DNA from: Enoplolaimus lenunculus
Taxonomy: Eukaryota > Nematoda > Enoplea > Enoplida > Thoracostomopsidae
Direction of reading: 5' to 3'
Length of the DNA: 64,000 nucleotides
Assembly (NCBI GenBank): GCA_030248215.1
Contig: JASANG010001435.1
Location: 62,001-126,000 of the forward strand
The first letter of the stretch is position 1; each line of letters starts with the position of its first letter. Shown here piece after piece: positions 11,583 through 24,325 of the stretch. The position numbers were made by a program, and so were the translations under genes. The notes beneath the pieces are model-generated. The model worked only from the letters and a program-made list of their open reading frames with translations, was not told the origin of the DNA and did no database searches.

Positions 11583-11779
11583 GTCCAATGTAAAGAACAA
11601 AGGCGGAACAGTATTATAAGCATATTCCTAAGCCTAAGCCTAAGTCTAAGCCTAAGCGTAAGAATGAGCATTTTCATAAAAGCCTAAGCCTAAGCCAAGC
11701 AAAAAATTAGTCTAAAGCTTAAGCTTATTCTTTTCTAGTCCCGCAGAAAAATGTTCCGCCCATGATCTTTACACGGGCC
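11583..11779. mobile_element. hAT-like MITE carrying TTAGGC words
   Basis: The ends are GTCCAATGTAAAGAACAAAG and the mirrored CTTTACACGGGCC. The flanking 8-mers GATATTTC (11575-11582) and AATATTTC (11780-11787) match at 7 of 8. Two internal blocks of CCTAAG words occur near 11625-11655 and 11680-11700. It has the same architecture as 3249-3438. Confidence 0.83.
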
Positions 11780-12583
11780 AATATTTCTATAACACCAATC
11801 GGCATTAAGTTGTACCGGTAAACGGAAACTAATATTCGGTTACATCCAAGAAAGCGGCAATATATAAACAGTATAGACTAATCAAATATCAACCAACATT
11901 GCCAAACATTGTTGCCAATTTTTTTTCTTATTTCTTTGTATATTTGTGTAAATACGCGGTTGATATCTATTGATTACTAAACACGTACCCTGAAGGACCA
12001 TACCAATGGTCATAATGGAATTATACCTTTTCACGTTATTATCCTTTTCTACAAATTCCGACTTTGTACTCAAACTATTCAACGCTAAAGTTTGCTTTTC
12101 GCATTGTTTTTTAATTCGTTTTATAATAAAAATATATGTTTCAAAACTGAAAACTTTTTTGCATTTATTGACGGACGGCGACGGGCGTCGAGTATAGCGC
12201 AACACTAAAATACGTCCTGATTATGACCAAATTTTGTGATCCACAATTATAGGAGTGTGTTAAACTTATCGCTAACTGGTAATAAATGCTACATTCCATT
12301 TTTTTCGTTTTCTTACTGTTTATATATTAAATGTGTATATAATTGCTAATTCTCATGTGAAGTTGATGCATTTTGTTGTTAATTAATTATCGAACCTGCT
12401 TAAGATAACTTCAACTACACCATGTACTATGATTCTAAACAAAATGTTGTTATTGTTGTGGTATTTTTTGGTCAAATATTAATAAATGCCAAATTATAAT
12501 AAATCGTGTAAATGGCTGTGCTTCCAAGAATTGACAAAGCAATGACCGTTTAGTAACACCAGTGCTTAGCTTCACCACTTAGC

Positions 12584-12863
12584 ACTGTAACAAGGAATTT
12601 GCCCTTCAAGACGGTGTTAACACAGCTGAACTATTGACAGGAACTTTGCATACCCTGGCTCCGATACAGCAGCATACTTTCCGAAAAGTTCCACAATTAC
12701 ATACACACATGATTGACCCCCAGCGCCGAGGCGAACACCCACTCCTCCATTCTTTTAAAGTGGTCATCACCCCCTCAACCACTTTTATTCCGAGCCATGC
12801 AAAGTATGTTTTAGACAAACTCACAGCAAATATAGTCAAAATTCTGGAAATTCCACAAACGTG
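12584..12863 (+). pseudogene. unassigned open stretch, possible exon or TE relic
   Basis: A cttcaccacttag acceptor-like site is followed by about 93 open codons, beginning HCNKEFALQDGVNTAELL and ending KILEIPQT before TGA. A downstream patch (about 12939-13120, GIDETHRGRGEHQEAP... to TAA) is also open in one frame. Base composition is more even than in the surroundings, and the opposite strand is nearly open over the same span. I do not recognise the protein. It could be the last exon of an unseen gene, or a decayed element or retropseudogene. There is no start codon context and no second exon that joins in phase. Confidence 0.28.
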
Positions 12864-13158
12864 AAACGATCTAAACATCGAACTTTTAGAAGAAGGTAAA
12901 TAAAGTTGAATTAGAAAAAATTATTTTTTGTAGAAAATAGGGCATTGATGAAACGCACAGGGGCCGTGGTGAACATCAAGAGGCACCAGCGAATCATATG
13001 GACACTCAGTCAGACACTCGTTCAATAATTCATTTGGGTGCTTCGAAGCCCAGCCAGGTGGTGGTCCTCTTTAGGCATAGTCTCGGCCTTGTGAAATACT
13101 ACTTCATTAAACACATATAATGCAACAATCGTATTTATTCTTGAGCATATTTACGCTA

Positions 13159-13440
13159 AATACGTCACTTTCATCGAATCGAGTTTTTCTGTCAAACGGT
13201 CCCAAATACGTCACTTTCATCGAATCGCGTTTTTTCTGTCAAAACGGTCCCAAATACGTCACTTTCATCGAGTCACGTTTTGTCTGTCAAGCGGTCCCAA
13301 ATACGTCACTTTCATCGAATCGCGTTTTTCTGTCAAACGGTCCCAAATACGTCACTTTCATCAAATCACGTTTTTTCTGTCAAACGGTCCCAAATGCGTC
13401 ACTTTCATCGAATCACGTCTTTTTCTGTCAAAGGGTCTCA
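13159..13440. repeat. 46-48-bp minisatellite, six units
   Basis: Each unit has TACGTCACTTTCATCGAATC followed by CGTTTTTTCTGTCAAACGGTC. Units begin near 13161, 13207, 13255, 13302, 13348 and 13395. Small length changes are in the T run and the first unit. The unit contains a TACGTCA word similar to a CRE half-core, but nothing shows that it is used. Confidence 0.92.
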
Positions 13441-13727
13441 TTTATAAGTTAATTTCCATCGCAGAGTATACAGTTGATTGCGTCAGCTTGAGCTGGTAAC
13501 CGAATGTAAGCAGCGTACTGAATAATTTTCTAAGTAGAAAATTACTTAGAATCGGCAATACTTTAACGCATCTTACAACGGTCACAAACTTGGGCTGATA
13601 TTTTGTGTTGGTAAAATTAGTATTACTGGTATTACGTTTGTCGATGCTTATTATATAATTACCGTTAATTAATTTTATCTGCACAGTTTAATTATCGAGG
13701 TCTGTCCATTGCCAGGAAGGAAGACTG

Positions 13728-13975
13728 CACTGTAAATTTCAGTGAACTGATTTTAATTCAGAATGTGTTGAATGGCTAAGTCTGGGTTATGACTATCAGA
13801 ACTTAGAATTTTGAGTTGATTCAATTCATACTGACTTAATTAATCAACTCGCTTAGAGGCAACTCAACTCAGAGTGAGAATCAACTCAACTCTGAGTGAA
13901 CTAATATTTACTAAATTCAGAAATAACCAACTCGGTAGCTGATTTGATTGATCAACTCGTTGGAATTTGCAGTGC
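13728..13975. repeat. MITE family B copy (GCACTGTAAATTTC ends)
   Basis: The ends GCACTGTAAATTTCAGTGA and TTGGAATTTGCAGTGC are inverted. The interior consists of CAACTC/GAGTTG words that pair across the centre. Copies or halves lie at 14981-15115, 23151-23313 and 55306-55561. The last is flanked by TA on both sides, so this is a mariner-like MITE related at its tips to family A. Confidence 0.78.
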
Positions 13976-13987
13976 GTGAAACCTAGA

Positions 13988-14095
13988 CGTGTTGGGGTTT
14001 TTTGGCTTAGTCTTACGCTTACGATTTGGATTAGGCTTATCTGTACAGGTTTAAGCTTTATTTTAGGCTTAGGCGCATTAGACAGGCCCTTATAG
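13988..14095. repeat. decayed TTAGGC-word block
   Basis: Scattered GGCTTAG, GGATTAGGCTTA and TTAGGCTTAGG words resemble the inside of the TTAGGC-carrying MITEs. No clear element ends or target duplications can be placed, so it is taken as a remnant. Confidence 0.5.
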
Positions 14096-14980
14096 CTAAC
14101 ATAAGCTTAGTTATACATCTGATACATATTATAAGTATATTAAAGGGTTAATTGGCGGTTGCAGCCCTGTAAAGCGCACGTAAAACCCTTAAATGTAATA
14201 AAATCTGAAAATATTTACTAGAAGAACTTAAAAAACGATAAATGGTGTAGGGAGGTCCACATTTTATTAACAAAGTCGCAGATTATAAGAACCGCATGGA
14301 GCCAAGTTACTAGATTGGGTACATTTGAAGTTGGTACCAAAATTGAACCTATTGATACACACATATATAATATATATACATAACAAATGTATTGCACATT
14401 GCAATTCGACATGCAACGTTGAAACTGCAGTTTAGAATCTTGACATTTATATTTTAAGTTTTGAACAACACTGAGCTTTATTTCGTTGAGGGTCGCCCTG
14501 TATAAAGCGAATTACCCGTTTTATATATCATACCCTGCCCTAAAATGAACATGAATCGGCGTTGCTTCAAATTTAAATTTTACACCTAATATTTAAAACT
14601 AGCCATTTTCGTTTAAACTGGTTGCTGTAAGCACAAAATATATGCTGAAAATAGTCATAGCAGCATGACAACATGCATATTGCATATCCAACAGGTGACT
14701 CGTTACGATGTTGGCATATTCGGAAGGATAACTACTGGCACAAGTCTCATAATTGTGACCAAAATACACAAAATGAACCACATCTTAAACAACAAAGATT
14801 TGCAAATTATGTACAAAACCAAACAAAATTCAAAATACTTATATGCAATTATATCAATTTTTTTTTCAAAGCGGACGCAAAATTTACTATTGCAAGATAA
14901 TAGAAATTGCAGTTCTATGTTCGCAAATTTTGCAAAAAAACTTTTATGAAAATGACTAATATGTTCCTACAGCATCGTAA

Positions 14981-15115
14981 CTTACACCGGATCAACTGAG
15001 CTCAAAGTGAGAATAAACTCAACTTAAAATGAGTTAATGTTTATTGTTATCAACTCACAACTAACCTACTTTCTAGCTGAGTTAATTAATAAATTCATTG
15101 GAATTCCCAGTGTAA
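14981..15115. repeat. MITE family B, partial
   Basis: GAGTTG/CAACTC words end in CATTGGAATTCCCAGTGTA, which matches the family B right tip. The left part is shortened or diverged. Confidence 0.55.
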
Positions 15116-15317
15116 AGACTAAGGCATCTGTAGCCCTTTTCCCAAACCAATGGTGCCAAACTCATAGAGGTTGTTGCATCAATAGCAATTAAATCGTTTA
15201 CCTTGTAGACTCGCTTATAACACGGTCGTCGCAAAATTTTGAACCATTTTATTCATATAGACGTGCAGTATTACATTAATTCAACTGAATGTGGTGGCTC
15301 TTGTACACTTGCCCTAG

Positions 15318-15405
15318 ATTTAAAGTTAAGGTTTAAACTTAGGCTTAGCCAGTTAAGCCTTTATCTGAACCTTAGCCTAAGCCTGAGCCTAAGTTTAAAT
15401 GCGTG
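15318..15405. repeat. TTAGGC-word inverted block
   Basis: The block reads AAACTTAGGCTTAGCC, then CCTTAGCCTAAGCCTGAGCC, so the words are arranged as an inverted repeat, as in the intact TTAGGC MITEs. The outer ends are not recognisable. Confidence 0.5.
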
Positions 15406-15611
15406 GAAAAGAAAGTGTACATCAGTCGATGTAGTCCTTCCCAAACCAAAATTCTGGTTACGCGAATGATGCCTTTATAAGCGAAAGGAACTACTGTGAA
15501 ATAGATGCAGAATCTAAATGGGCTACATCGAAGCCTAATTAGGATACGAAATTAAGTTGACGTCGATTGAATCCGACAGATACTCAGCGAAACGATACTA
15601 ATGTATTTTAC

Positions 15612-16011
15612 TTGAATACGAGGGGTAATACAAGGGTGTCCCCATTTTGAGAACCAATCAATAGGAATCCGTATCCGTAATAAGAGTCCGTTAGCGGATA
15701 AAGTCCCTAAATCCTAATCATCGTACATAAATGTCAATTATCCCTAATTGTAGCGCATAAAGGACTCGAGGCGTACTTAAAGTTTGAAAACACATTCCTA
15801 AGTATAACCTTGCATTATCGCTCAAGCTATTGACACATGACAAATAAACGTTTAATTCAACGGTTAGTTGTAGTACCGGATATATATCAGTAAGCAAGGA
15901 TTGCGAAGCGTGGGTTAAAAATAAATAACAATCCGTTACCGAATATCAGGGAGGGTACCCTCTGGAGAGGCCAAATAAATATCAGTCCCCCGTGTTTTCG
16001 GCTCACTACAG
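15612..16011. mobile_element. MITE family C, near full copy
   Basis: The right end CTACAG is followed by TA. Internal landmarks shared with other copies are the CGGACTC/GAGTCCG words, TATTGACACATGACAAATAA, and GGATATATATCAGTAAG. The left end is slightly decayed. It encodes nothing. Confidence 0.72.
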
Positions 16012-17008
16012 TATGGATTTTAAACGCTTGAAATTGTGAATATTTCCAGTGCATCGGTTAGCGTAATGCGAAGGCACTATATATACGTTTAGATATTTTT
16101 ATTCCGTAAAAGAGAGGTATCCATTTTCAAACTAACGCAGATTTGTGGGCACTAAACGCCTCATGGCTGCATGCTCATATTTATTTTTGAGGTGTACTGC
16201 TTTTCTGTTTTGAAAAGCAATCAATTGAGTGTTGACTTACCTTTTCTTTGCGGTTTAACTCTGACCATAGGCTTAGGTTGTAACCTGACGATTGAGCTTA
16301 GACGTTAGCGCTAACATCCTGATCGCTGTGCTTAAACTTACGAGAACCTTTGGCTAATGACACGCCACTGCCGTGTTAGTCCAACAATTTAATTAACAAT
16401 GGCTGGGTGTCTGAAATGCTTACTTAACCATTTGTTCTTTATAAAAAGCGTACTTAAGTAAATAATAAATATTTAAGCCACTGACTAAATTTGATATATT
16501 ACAGATTAACTGTTCAAGCATATTAGCCTTTGCCTAATTATAATTGTAGACGCATGATACTTCTAAAGCAAAACTATGCCTTTCTTGTTATGACACTTGC
16601 TCACATCGGCGTTTATTTGTTAAAGTTAAGTATTTGCTTTAAGCCGATAACTTAAATAGTTACTTAACTTAAGAAGTAAATGCTTAATATTTAATACACC
16701 CGGCCATTATGAAATAATTGAAGGAAGTATAAAAATTAATAAACAAACTTCTACAAAGTGCAATCAGAGTCAAATCAGCGAGAGGTTGTTGTTTTTCAAC
16801 AAAACTGGTGCATTTGTCAACAAAAAGTATTATTTACACTAAAAAGCGATGTGTCGTTTTTTCAATATCCTTTATCTTAAATAAGAGCCTACTAAAAATT
16901 TTATGCTCAGGAAAAGTAATTGTATTTTACACAGTAAAACACATCAAATAATATTAATTAAGCACAAATGTCAGTTTCAAGTGTGAATTCTCGCAATTCT
17001 GCGAACTG

Positions 17009-17221
17009 TACACTGCAAAAAATGGTGAGTCAAATTGACTCTCACCGAAATATGCTGTACGAGACTACACAAACTGAGTCAAATTCGCCTCCACCAGAAT
17101 CAAATTCGACTCACTGAGGCGCACGTTTGACTTTGGCGAAGTCGAATTGGGCTCAATTCGTCTAGTCTCGTAGAGCCTATTTCGTAGTGTGTCAATTTGA
17201 CTGACCATTTTTTGTAGTGTA
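17009..17221. mobile_element. MITE family A copy with TA flanks
   Basis: CACTGCAAAAAATGGTGAGT starts right after TA, and the mirrored end TTTTTTGTAGTG is followed by TA. The interior is made of GACTC-type words in inverted order. A further segment near 17630-17675 reappears in inverted orientation next to the copy at 54672 (54962-55010), so a longer repeat may surround the MITE. Confidence 0.82.
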
Positions 17222-18020
17222 TATGAAATTTGCTTATACTAAACGACGCTAATTCAGAACAGTATACCTTTGTCTTCGCTGAACTAAAACTACCTGTTAC
17301 ACAGTAAAATGATTTATAAAGCAAAATTTGTGTCTTGAAAATTAGCTATAAATATTTGCACGGATGCGTATCGTTTTATTCGTGATTTTAAACGCTCGAC
17401 AATATTAAATACCTATTAAACTTTGAAAAGCTACAGCTTTTCATTTTTGCTCGCCTATATTTGTCCACGCGAACGGTTTTAATTGATCGAATTTTAAAGT
17501 TTAGCACAAATCGCGGCTGGATCTTAATTTAAGATATCGACTGCATACTGAATGTACTTATTCTTGACTGTTGCAGCCGAAGATTTCAGGTAACGCTTAA
17601 TTCATGCACGTATATATTATATATTTAAAGGAAGTTTATGGTTAGCTCCGAAGCAACTGAAATATGGACAAGCTATTACATTAAATAAAACATATAACAC
17701 AAGGTTTTTATTAGTGGAAAAAGACATTTTTTCACTGCGGGAGGAAAGGAAAAATAGTGTCTAAATGACCTTTTAATTTTGAGACAATTTCTTTAACAAT
17801 CGAAAGCCAGATTCAAATTCACTCATATAATACACGGGCCTCTAGTGATGATAAATACAGGAGCTGAAGGCAATTAATTTTTGCCGGAGTCGGAGGTGAA
17901 GCAAACTTAAGTGATTGAACTGATGTTGAATATGATAATTTTAACAACAATTTGCGGAGTATTGTCAAAAATATCCTCTGGAAACTTATATTTTTCACAA
18001 TTTGAGTAATTAAATCATAT

Positions 18021-18885
18021 ACTGCAGTGACCCGAATAAGAGGGGGTAATAAAAGGGGTCCCCATTTATAGTCCCAATCAATAGGAGTCCATATCCCTAA
18101 TAAGAGTCCGTAAGCGGATAGAGTCCCTAAACCCTAATTACGGTCCATAAATGTCAATTATTCCTAATTGTAGTACATAAATAATCCCAGGTTGAAATAA
18201 AGTTGAGTTCGAATCTTTAAAGCGTATTGTGTTGACCTGTATAAGAGGGGGACCCATTTTGAGTCCGAAACAATAGGTGTCCGTATCCGTAATAAGAGTC
18301 CGTAAACGGATAGAGTCTCTGAACCCAAATTAGAGTCAATAAATGTCAAATAACCCTAATTGTAACGCATAAATCACTCCAGAACCATATAATTTGAGTT
18401 TGAAACTTTAAGGCGTATTTAAATTTTGAAGGTACATTCCTAAGTATAACCTTGTATTATCGCTCAAGCTACTGACACAAGACAAATAAACGTTTAATTC
18501 AACGGATAATTGCCGTACCGGATTTAGATCAGTAACGAAAGGCGGCGGAGCGTGGGTTAAAATAAATAACAGTCCGTAACCGAATATCAAGGGACACCCC
18601 CTGGAGACGCCAAATAAATATCAGCCCCTCTCTTATTCGGGTCACTACAGTATTTAAGTTTTGAAAGTACATTTCTAAGTATAACCTTGCATTACCGCTC
18701 AAGCTATTGACACAAGACAAATAAACGTTTAATTCAACGGTTAGTTGCAGTACAGGATATATAATGAAGGGTGGCGGAGGGTTGACTAAAAATAAATAAC
18801 AGTTCGTAACCGAATAACCGGGGGGGGGTACCCTCTGGAGAAGCCAAATAAATATAAGTCCCCCCTCTTATTCGGGTGACTACAG
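18021..18885. mobile_element. MITE family C, tandem and nested copies
   Basis: The first copy starts CTGCAGTGACCCGAATAAGA after TA and ends GGGTCACTACAG before TA at 18650. A partly duplicated start is embedded near 18232 (CCTGTATAAGAGGGGGACCC). A second, truncated copy shares the TA and ends at 18885. TA flanks and short inverted ends indicate a mariner-like MITE. There is no coding capacity beyond short chance frames. Confidence 0.8.
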
Positions 18886-20265
18886 TAGAACATCTAAAAC
18901 TGAAATGGTTGAACAACATAACTTTTATCAAAAATAAAAAATTTTCTGCACCAAAATTGCCAGAACACATAGCAAAAATTCTAACCGGAGTATGAGGTAT
19001 ATTTTCCATCGAAGGCAGAGACGGATGCGGATCTTAGGTTAACCGCAGTATCATGGTACAGTTGGCCAACAAACGGACGAAAAATTTGTTACCATCTGAT
19101 GTCGAGTACGCGTTGCTATTGGTTCTCACTGTGACAAATACAATATTATTTATGACTCGGTTACATTTTACCAACACAAAATAGCCCCATCCGTTATTTT
19201 AATGGAACGTACTTAGCTCCTGTTTCCGAAATCCTGGCTACGCCCGCGTACAAATCAAAAAACATGCCTGCAACGATTTTGTCATTTTTCGCTCAATACT
19301 ATTAAATACTGCAATTGTTCGATTTGAAATAAAAACGGCGAAATTCATTCAAAATCTTAAAAAATTTATTTGCAGCTGATGTGTCGAGTGTCACCGGGAT
19401 TATAAAACAGCGGCACCGGCTACCGCACAAATTCAATTTAACGCTACTTTATTGGTTTTAATGGTGTATGTTATAGAATACCCAAATCTTAATTTTTTTA
19501 ATTATCTGAGAAAAATTTTCAATATCGAAAATGTCGAAAAAATTCCGATAAACATTACATAATTTACTACCGGAACCGGACAGTGAAAAATACCAGATGT
19601 TCCTGTCGGCATCGAAATTTCGGTTGCATCCTACCACTGTGTTTTCGTTAAATTTTGGAACGTCCGGTGAAAATGTGGAATCTGCATGCTTCAACCATAT
19701 TGACAGAAAATGAAAGCAATATGTGAAGGTTTTATGCTTCAATATTCGTTTTCCGTTTGCGTTATTTTTACAATCCGTTGCCCTGATACTACTCAATACA
19801 CCACGGCAACGTGTATACAGGTGTCAAGTAAAGGTGTACGTCTAAAATTTACCTAATTTAGATAATATCGGTCATTACAGAATAGTTAAACATCTCAACC
19901 TACTTAATATTAATAAACAAAATTTAATTCAAACGTATATAAAGTAAACGTAGACTCATTCGTATACGTAACTCTGCTAATACCATTTCGACCGAAACAT
20001 TGTTGTCTTGAGCTTTGAGCTCCCTGAATTTTAAAGGGTTCCTGTGTATATCGAACAGTTGTGCAAACAGCGCTTTTATTATTTAGTTTTATTTGTGTTT
20101 GTGATTAAAATACTTCGATAAATACGTCAAGAAACGTTTATAAAATTTTTAGGCCGAAGAACAAAACTGTGGTTGGGATGAAGAGAGTAAAAACGAGCAA
20201 ACAGGGACTCCTCAGAAAGAAAGCGCTGTTTTAAAGAAACTTTTTCTGATTCGCATTGTATATAA

Positions 20266-20628
20266 CAGGGTACGTCCGTAGGTCTGCCTCCGGCTCCGGC
20301 AGAAATTCGGCCTCCGGCTCTGGTTAAATTTTAGCCGGAGGTTCGGGCAATTTGAGTAGTAAAATTTTGCATAATTTTGCCAAAATTTATGTGTTTAGCG
20401 CGTTTCGTTGTGCTTTTGTCACAATTTTCAAAAAAGAATTTCCGAAAGTTCGCAGAAAATTAGCGTAAAACCAAACAACTTAACAACATATTGCAGTTAT
20501 TAGCTAAAATTAACGAAATAACCGTCATTGTTACTACCTAATTTCGCCTCACCTCCGGCTCCGACTCCGGGAATATTCGTTGACCTCCGGCTGCGGCTCC
20601 GGTATTTTTCACCTCCGGTTGCATCCTG
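20266..20628. mobile_element. hAT-like MITE with CCGGCT words
   Basis: It begins CAGGGTACGTCCGTAGG and ends GGTTGCATCCTG. It is flanked by a perfect 8-bp duplication GTATATAA (20258-20265 and 20629-20636). Both ends carry CCTCCGGCTCCGG-type words and the middle is AT-rich. Right-end fragments of the same family occur near 44963-45020, 45355-45490 and 57003-57163. Confidence 0.88.
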
Positions 20629-20903
20629 GTATATAATAAATTACGACGGTTTCGATTGGGATTCTATATATATTGTGTGATAACCTTGGTGGCAACTGGA
20701 GGTGAAAAATACCGGAACGTGACGAGAAATTATGTACTTTAAACAATGTTTAATTTGTTAATTTTAGCAAATATCTATAGACAAATTGTTGTCAAAAATT
20801 TTGCCTTTAGGCGAAGTTTTAAAAAATCCTAGCAGTTAACTCAGTAATTTGTACCAAAGGGCTATACAAAACGTTGCTGGAGCCGTAGGCAGACGTCCAG
20901 TTG

Positions 20904-21278
20904 CAATGGCGGATTCACGGGAGGCATCCCGGCCGTACCCCCCTCAACAGCATCTCAGCAAAAATTATATAGTGTCAATTGCTGTTCTACGGTGTTTATT
21001 TCTCTGTTGTATACACAATAGCATAAGCACGCTTTAAAGTTTCTTGGCCCTAGAGTCATTTATGCGCTAAAATTAGGGAAAATAGACATTTATGGACTCT
21101 AAACAAGGGTTTAAGGACTCTACCCGCTTACGGATTCTTATTAGGGATACGGACTCCTATTAATTGGGACTCAAAATGGGGACCCCCTCTTATTTGGGTC
21201 AGTACAGTATGGGTCAAAAATAAGTTTATTACCTGTGAAATTTTGGCCCCCCATTTTGAGATCCTGGATTCGCCATTG
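20904..21278. mobile_element. hAT-like element with nested MITE
   Basis: The ends CAATGGCGGATTCACGG and GATCCTGGATTCGCCATTG are inverted. The flanking 8-mers TCCAGTTG (20896-20903) and TCTAGTTG (21279-21286) differ at one base, as expected for an old hAT target duplication. A family C MITE (about 21033-21207, ending GTACAG then TA) is inserted inside. Confidence 0.82.
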
Positions 21279-21649
21279 TCTAGTTGTATCCTGAAGTTTA
21301 GAGATTATAATTTCTGCTATCATCATATGATACGGACAGACGAAAGTCGATTATCATATGATATTGCTATACAAAGCTCAGGAACACAGGCTATCTCAAC
21401 GTACAAGCGCTCGAATGTCACGTGACATAATCAGACACAATGGTGAATATCACGATATTCTAAATTAACAGCATATATATGATATTCAACAAGACGAATT
21501 TGGAGTATCATATGATATTCTACTACACAGTTTAAATGTATCACATGATATTCCATTACGCATATATAGTTTAAATCGTATTATGTGAGAATCCGCCAGA
21601 ATTTGAATATTCCAGGCCCGTACCCAGCTCACCTACTTCCCTCTTGGCT

Positions 21650-21925
21650 ACGGGCCCCATGGGGAAATTTCCCGTTAAAATTTGAATTTTGCCCAAAATT
21701 TGAGTTTTGTGCCATAATTTGAATTTTGCAGCCAAAAATACAATTTCCCGCCAAATTTTGATTTTCCCCACCAAGATTATTCTTTCTCGCCAAAATTTAA
21801 ATTTATTACTAAAGCTTCAATTTTCCCGCCAAAATCTGAATTTTGCCGTCAAACTTTGAATTTTCCTGCAAAAATTTAAAGTTGCGCCCAAAATTTAACT
21901 TTCACGCTAAAATATGATCATTGCG
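21650..21925. repeat. degenerate about 24-bp repeat
   Basis: The motif CGCCAAAATTTGAATTTT recurs with many substitutions about every 22-28 bases. Just before it (21320-21560) the palindromic word ATCATATGATA recurs several times. No protein is plausible. Confidence 0.65.
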
Positions 21926-22040
21926 TCTGTTGTTACATTGTCGCGTAGCGTAAATATCATGATACTAACGGTACATGTCTTTTAGCGTCATCATATGACA
22001 TTCCGCAAACTCAAACCTAGCAAAGTAACTGACTTAGTAG

Positions 22041-24325
22041 CAGGGCCGGATTAAGGTGGTGGGAGGCCCGGGGCCCATATGAACAGCAGGTCTGGGGCCC
22101 AGTATGACTAGGATGCCCGGGGCCCATATGGCTAGCAGCCCCATGTATGAACCATAATTATTTTATATACCAGAGCTTATAGTGATACATTTTAATGAAA
22201 AAAATTGTACCAAAAGTGCGAAACAAAATTTACGGCCCAGGGTCTGTTCCATATATATTTGCACTTAGAGAAGTCGACACTTACAATTCCACCGAAGTCT
22301 AGAAATTTTGTGACGTCCGAAAATGGACGGCTCGGGCCTCGTTTTTTCTGTTTTAAACTTTTTCCACCACCATATTTTCCAAAAATTTCTTTCAACACAC
22401 CCTTAAGGTGGAACCGAATCCCCAATTCCACCGAATACGAACCCGAATCCGAATCCTTTGCTAATTTGCCGAGTATGAATCCAAATCATGCATTCTGCGA
22501 AGTTCAGATATATCTATAATTAGTTTCAGAATATCAACGCAATGCCAGCAGCATTGCTTTAAACGTTGGTATATATTTTGAGCTTGATCTCAGTTCTGAG
22601 ATTTGTGATCTGCAATAAAAAATATTGATTTATATAACAATTTACTTGATTGCCCAAACACTTTTGGATTCGGCTTTTGATTCGGTTGTTTTTAAAACCG
22701 AAACCGGATCCGAATCTGAACCGCAAATTTTTTCCGAATCCGAATCCGAACCTTTGTTACCAACCTGGTGTGAGTTGTCACCCTACTTCGGTGGTCAGAG
22801 CTTTTATCCTGGAGTAGGTACGCGCGAAGATAGAGTCTCCTAGCTAGTGTTGTGCACCGGCCAATAACCAGCTGGCTGGCCACTGACCATAACAGAAACA
22901 GCTAAATCATTTGACATCATTAATTTAACTGGGTTCCATAGCTTTTTAAAAAAAATATATAATGAAATCTTTCACTGGAGTATTTATATAAATATTTTTT
23001 GACAATAATTACGGGAACTAGAAGCTGAAGTGCTCCGAAAGAGCCATTGTAAGAAAAAGAATGTTTTCAAACTGCATCAGAAAGAAATTTGTAAAGTGTA
23101 GAAACAAGTTGAGATAAATTTATATTGTGAGCGAAAATTTGTTGCAAAATGCACTGTATATTTTAAATTAGTTAATGAATCAACTATACGGTAGTTAGTT
23201 ATGTCTGAGTTAATATCAAATTAATTGAATCAGAACAAGTTGAATCATCTCGGAATTATGAGTTTTGATTGTCCTGAGTGATTCAACAAAATTTACTCAC
23301 TGGAATGCAGTGTGGCAAAAGTATCCTAAACAATGCGCATAAGTGTTGCCCTCAACATAGGCTATCACTTTCACGGGATTAGTTTCAGAACGCAACACGG
23401 TTTGAAACCGATAGACAGGCACAGTTGCAAAAATAGTAGATGTTAAAGTACGAACATAAGCACGCGCCAAATATATTTCAGTGCCAATGCGATTCAAACG
23501 TACTGCTTTTTACATATTCCTTGACATGGACTTTGGGGAACTTTAATATTTTGTAGTAAAAAATATGCTTCGAAGTTGCAAAATGTAGCAACATGTATTT
23601 TTATTTTTACTGTTGATCCTCCGAGTCATAATATATGAATGTTTGATATTTTTTCGGCCGGCCAGTAGAAGAAGTGTCAACGGCACAACAGTACTTTATA
23701 GTTCCGAAACTTGTGGCAGCGTAGTCCAGCCGTGATCCGACAGGGCTAATTGCAGCCGGTTAGATGTTGCATGTCTGCTTAACAAAAAGTAATCTAAAAT
23801 AGTCCACTGATAACAGATAAGGATTGTCAATGCAAGGGCACTATGGTCGGAAAGAGAAGTTCTTGTCCTGAATACAGCTAATCTGATTACACAACTTTCC
23901 ATCGTACTACCATAACGTTTGGGATTGCAAATAATAGGTGGCATAGGCTTACCTGTCCAGTCCCAATCTTGTAGAAACTAGAAAACACGATTAATCTGAA
24001 GAACTTCTCAAAATATGGAAAAGTATTTTGTACACCCATGTATATATAACCCTGCCGAAAGCCGAAAAACGCAATCAGCACTCCCCAAAAATCCTGTAGT
24101 GGTACGATCGGCGTTGGAATAAGAATAGTGGGCTGCCCCAAACAGGTCCTAGAGGGATCTTCTATGGAATATTTTATAGCTTGTATATACTTCGTGGTCC
24201 GCGAGAAAAAATTTGTTAGCTTGTTATAAATTGAAACATATTACCGGTTTTCAGGCGGCGGGAGGCCCCTTTTGGTGGGAGGTCCGGGGCCCGGGTCCCC
24301 CGCCCCACCCTTTAATCCGGCGCTG
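22041..24325. mobile_element. hAT-like element of 2.3 kb, no transposase left
   Basis: The left end CAGGGCCGGATTAAGGTGG and right end CCACCCTTTAATCCGGCGCTG are inverted, and each is followed by GGCCCGGGGCCC-type sequence. The flanking 8-mers (CTTAGTAG and CTTTAGTG) are only similar. The interior holds a CCGAATCC-word region (22420-22770), a family B MITE (23151-23313) and otherwise AT-rich sequence. No intact transposase frame is visible, so it is non-autonomous or badly decayed. Confidence 0.68.
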
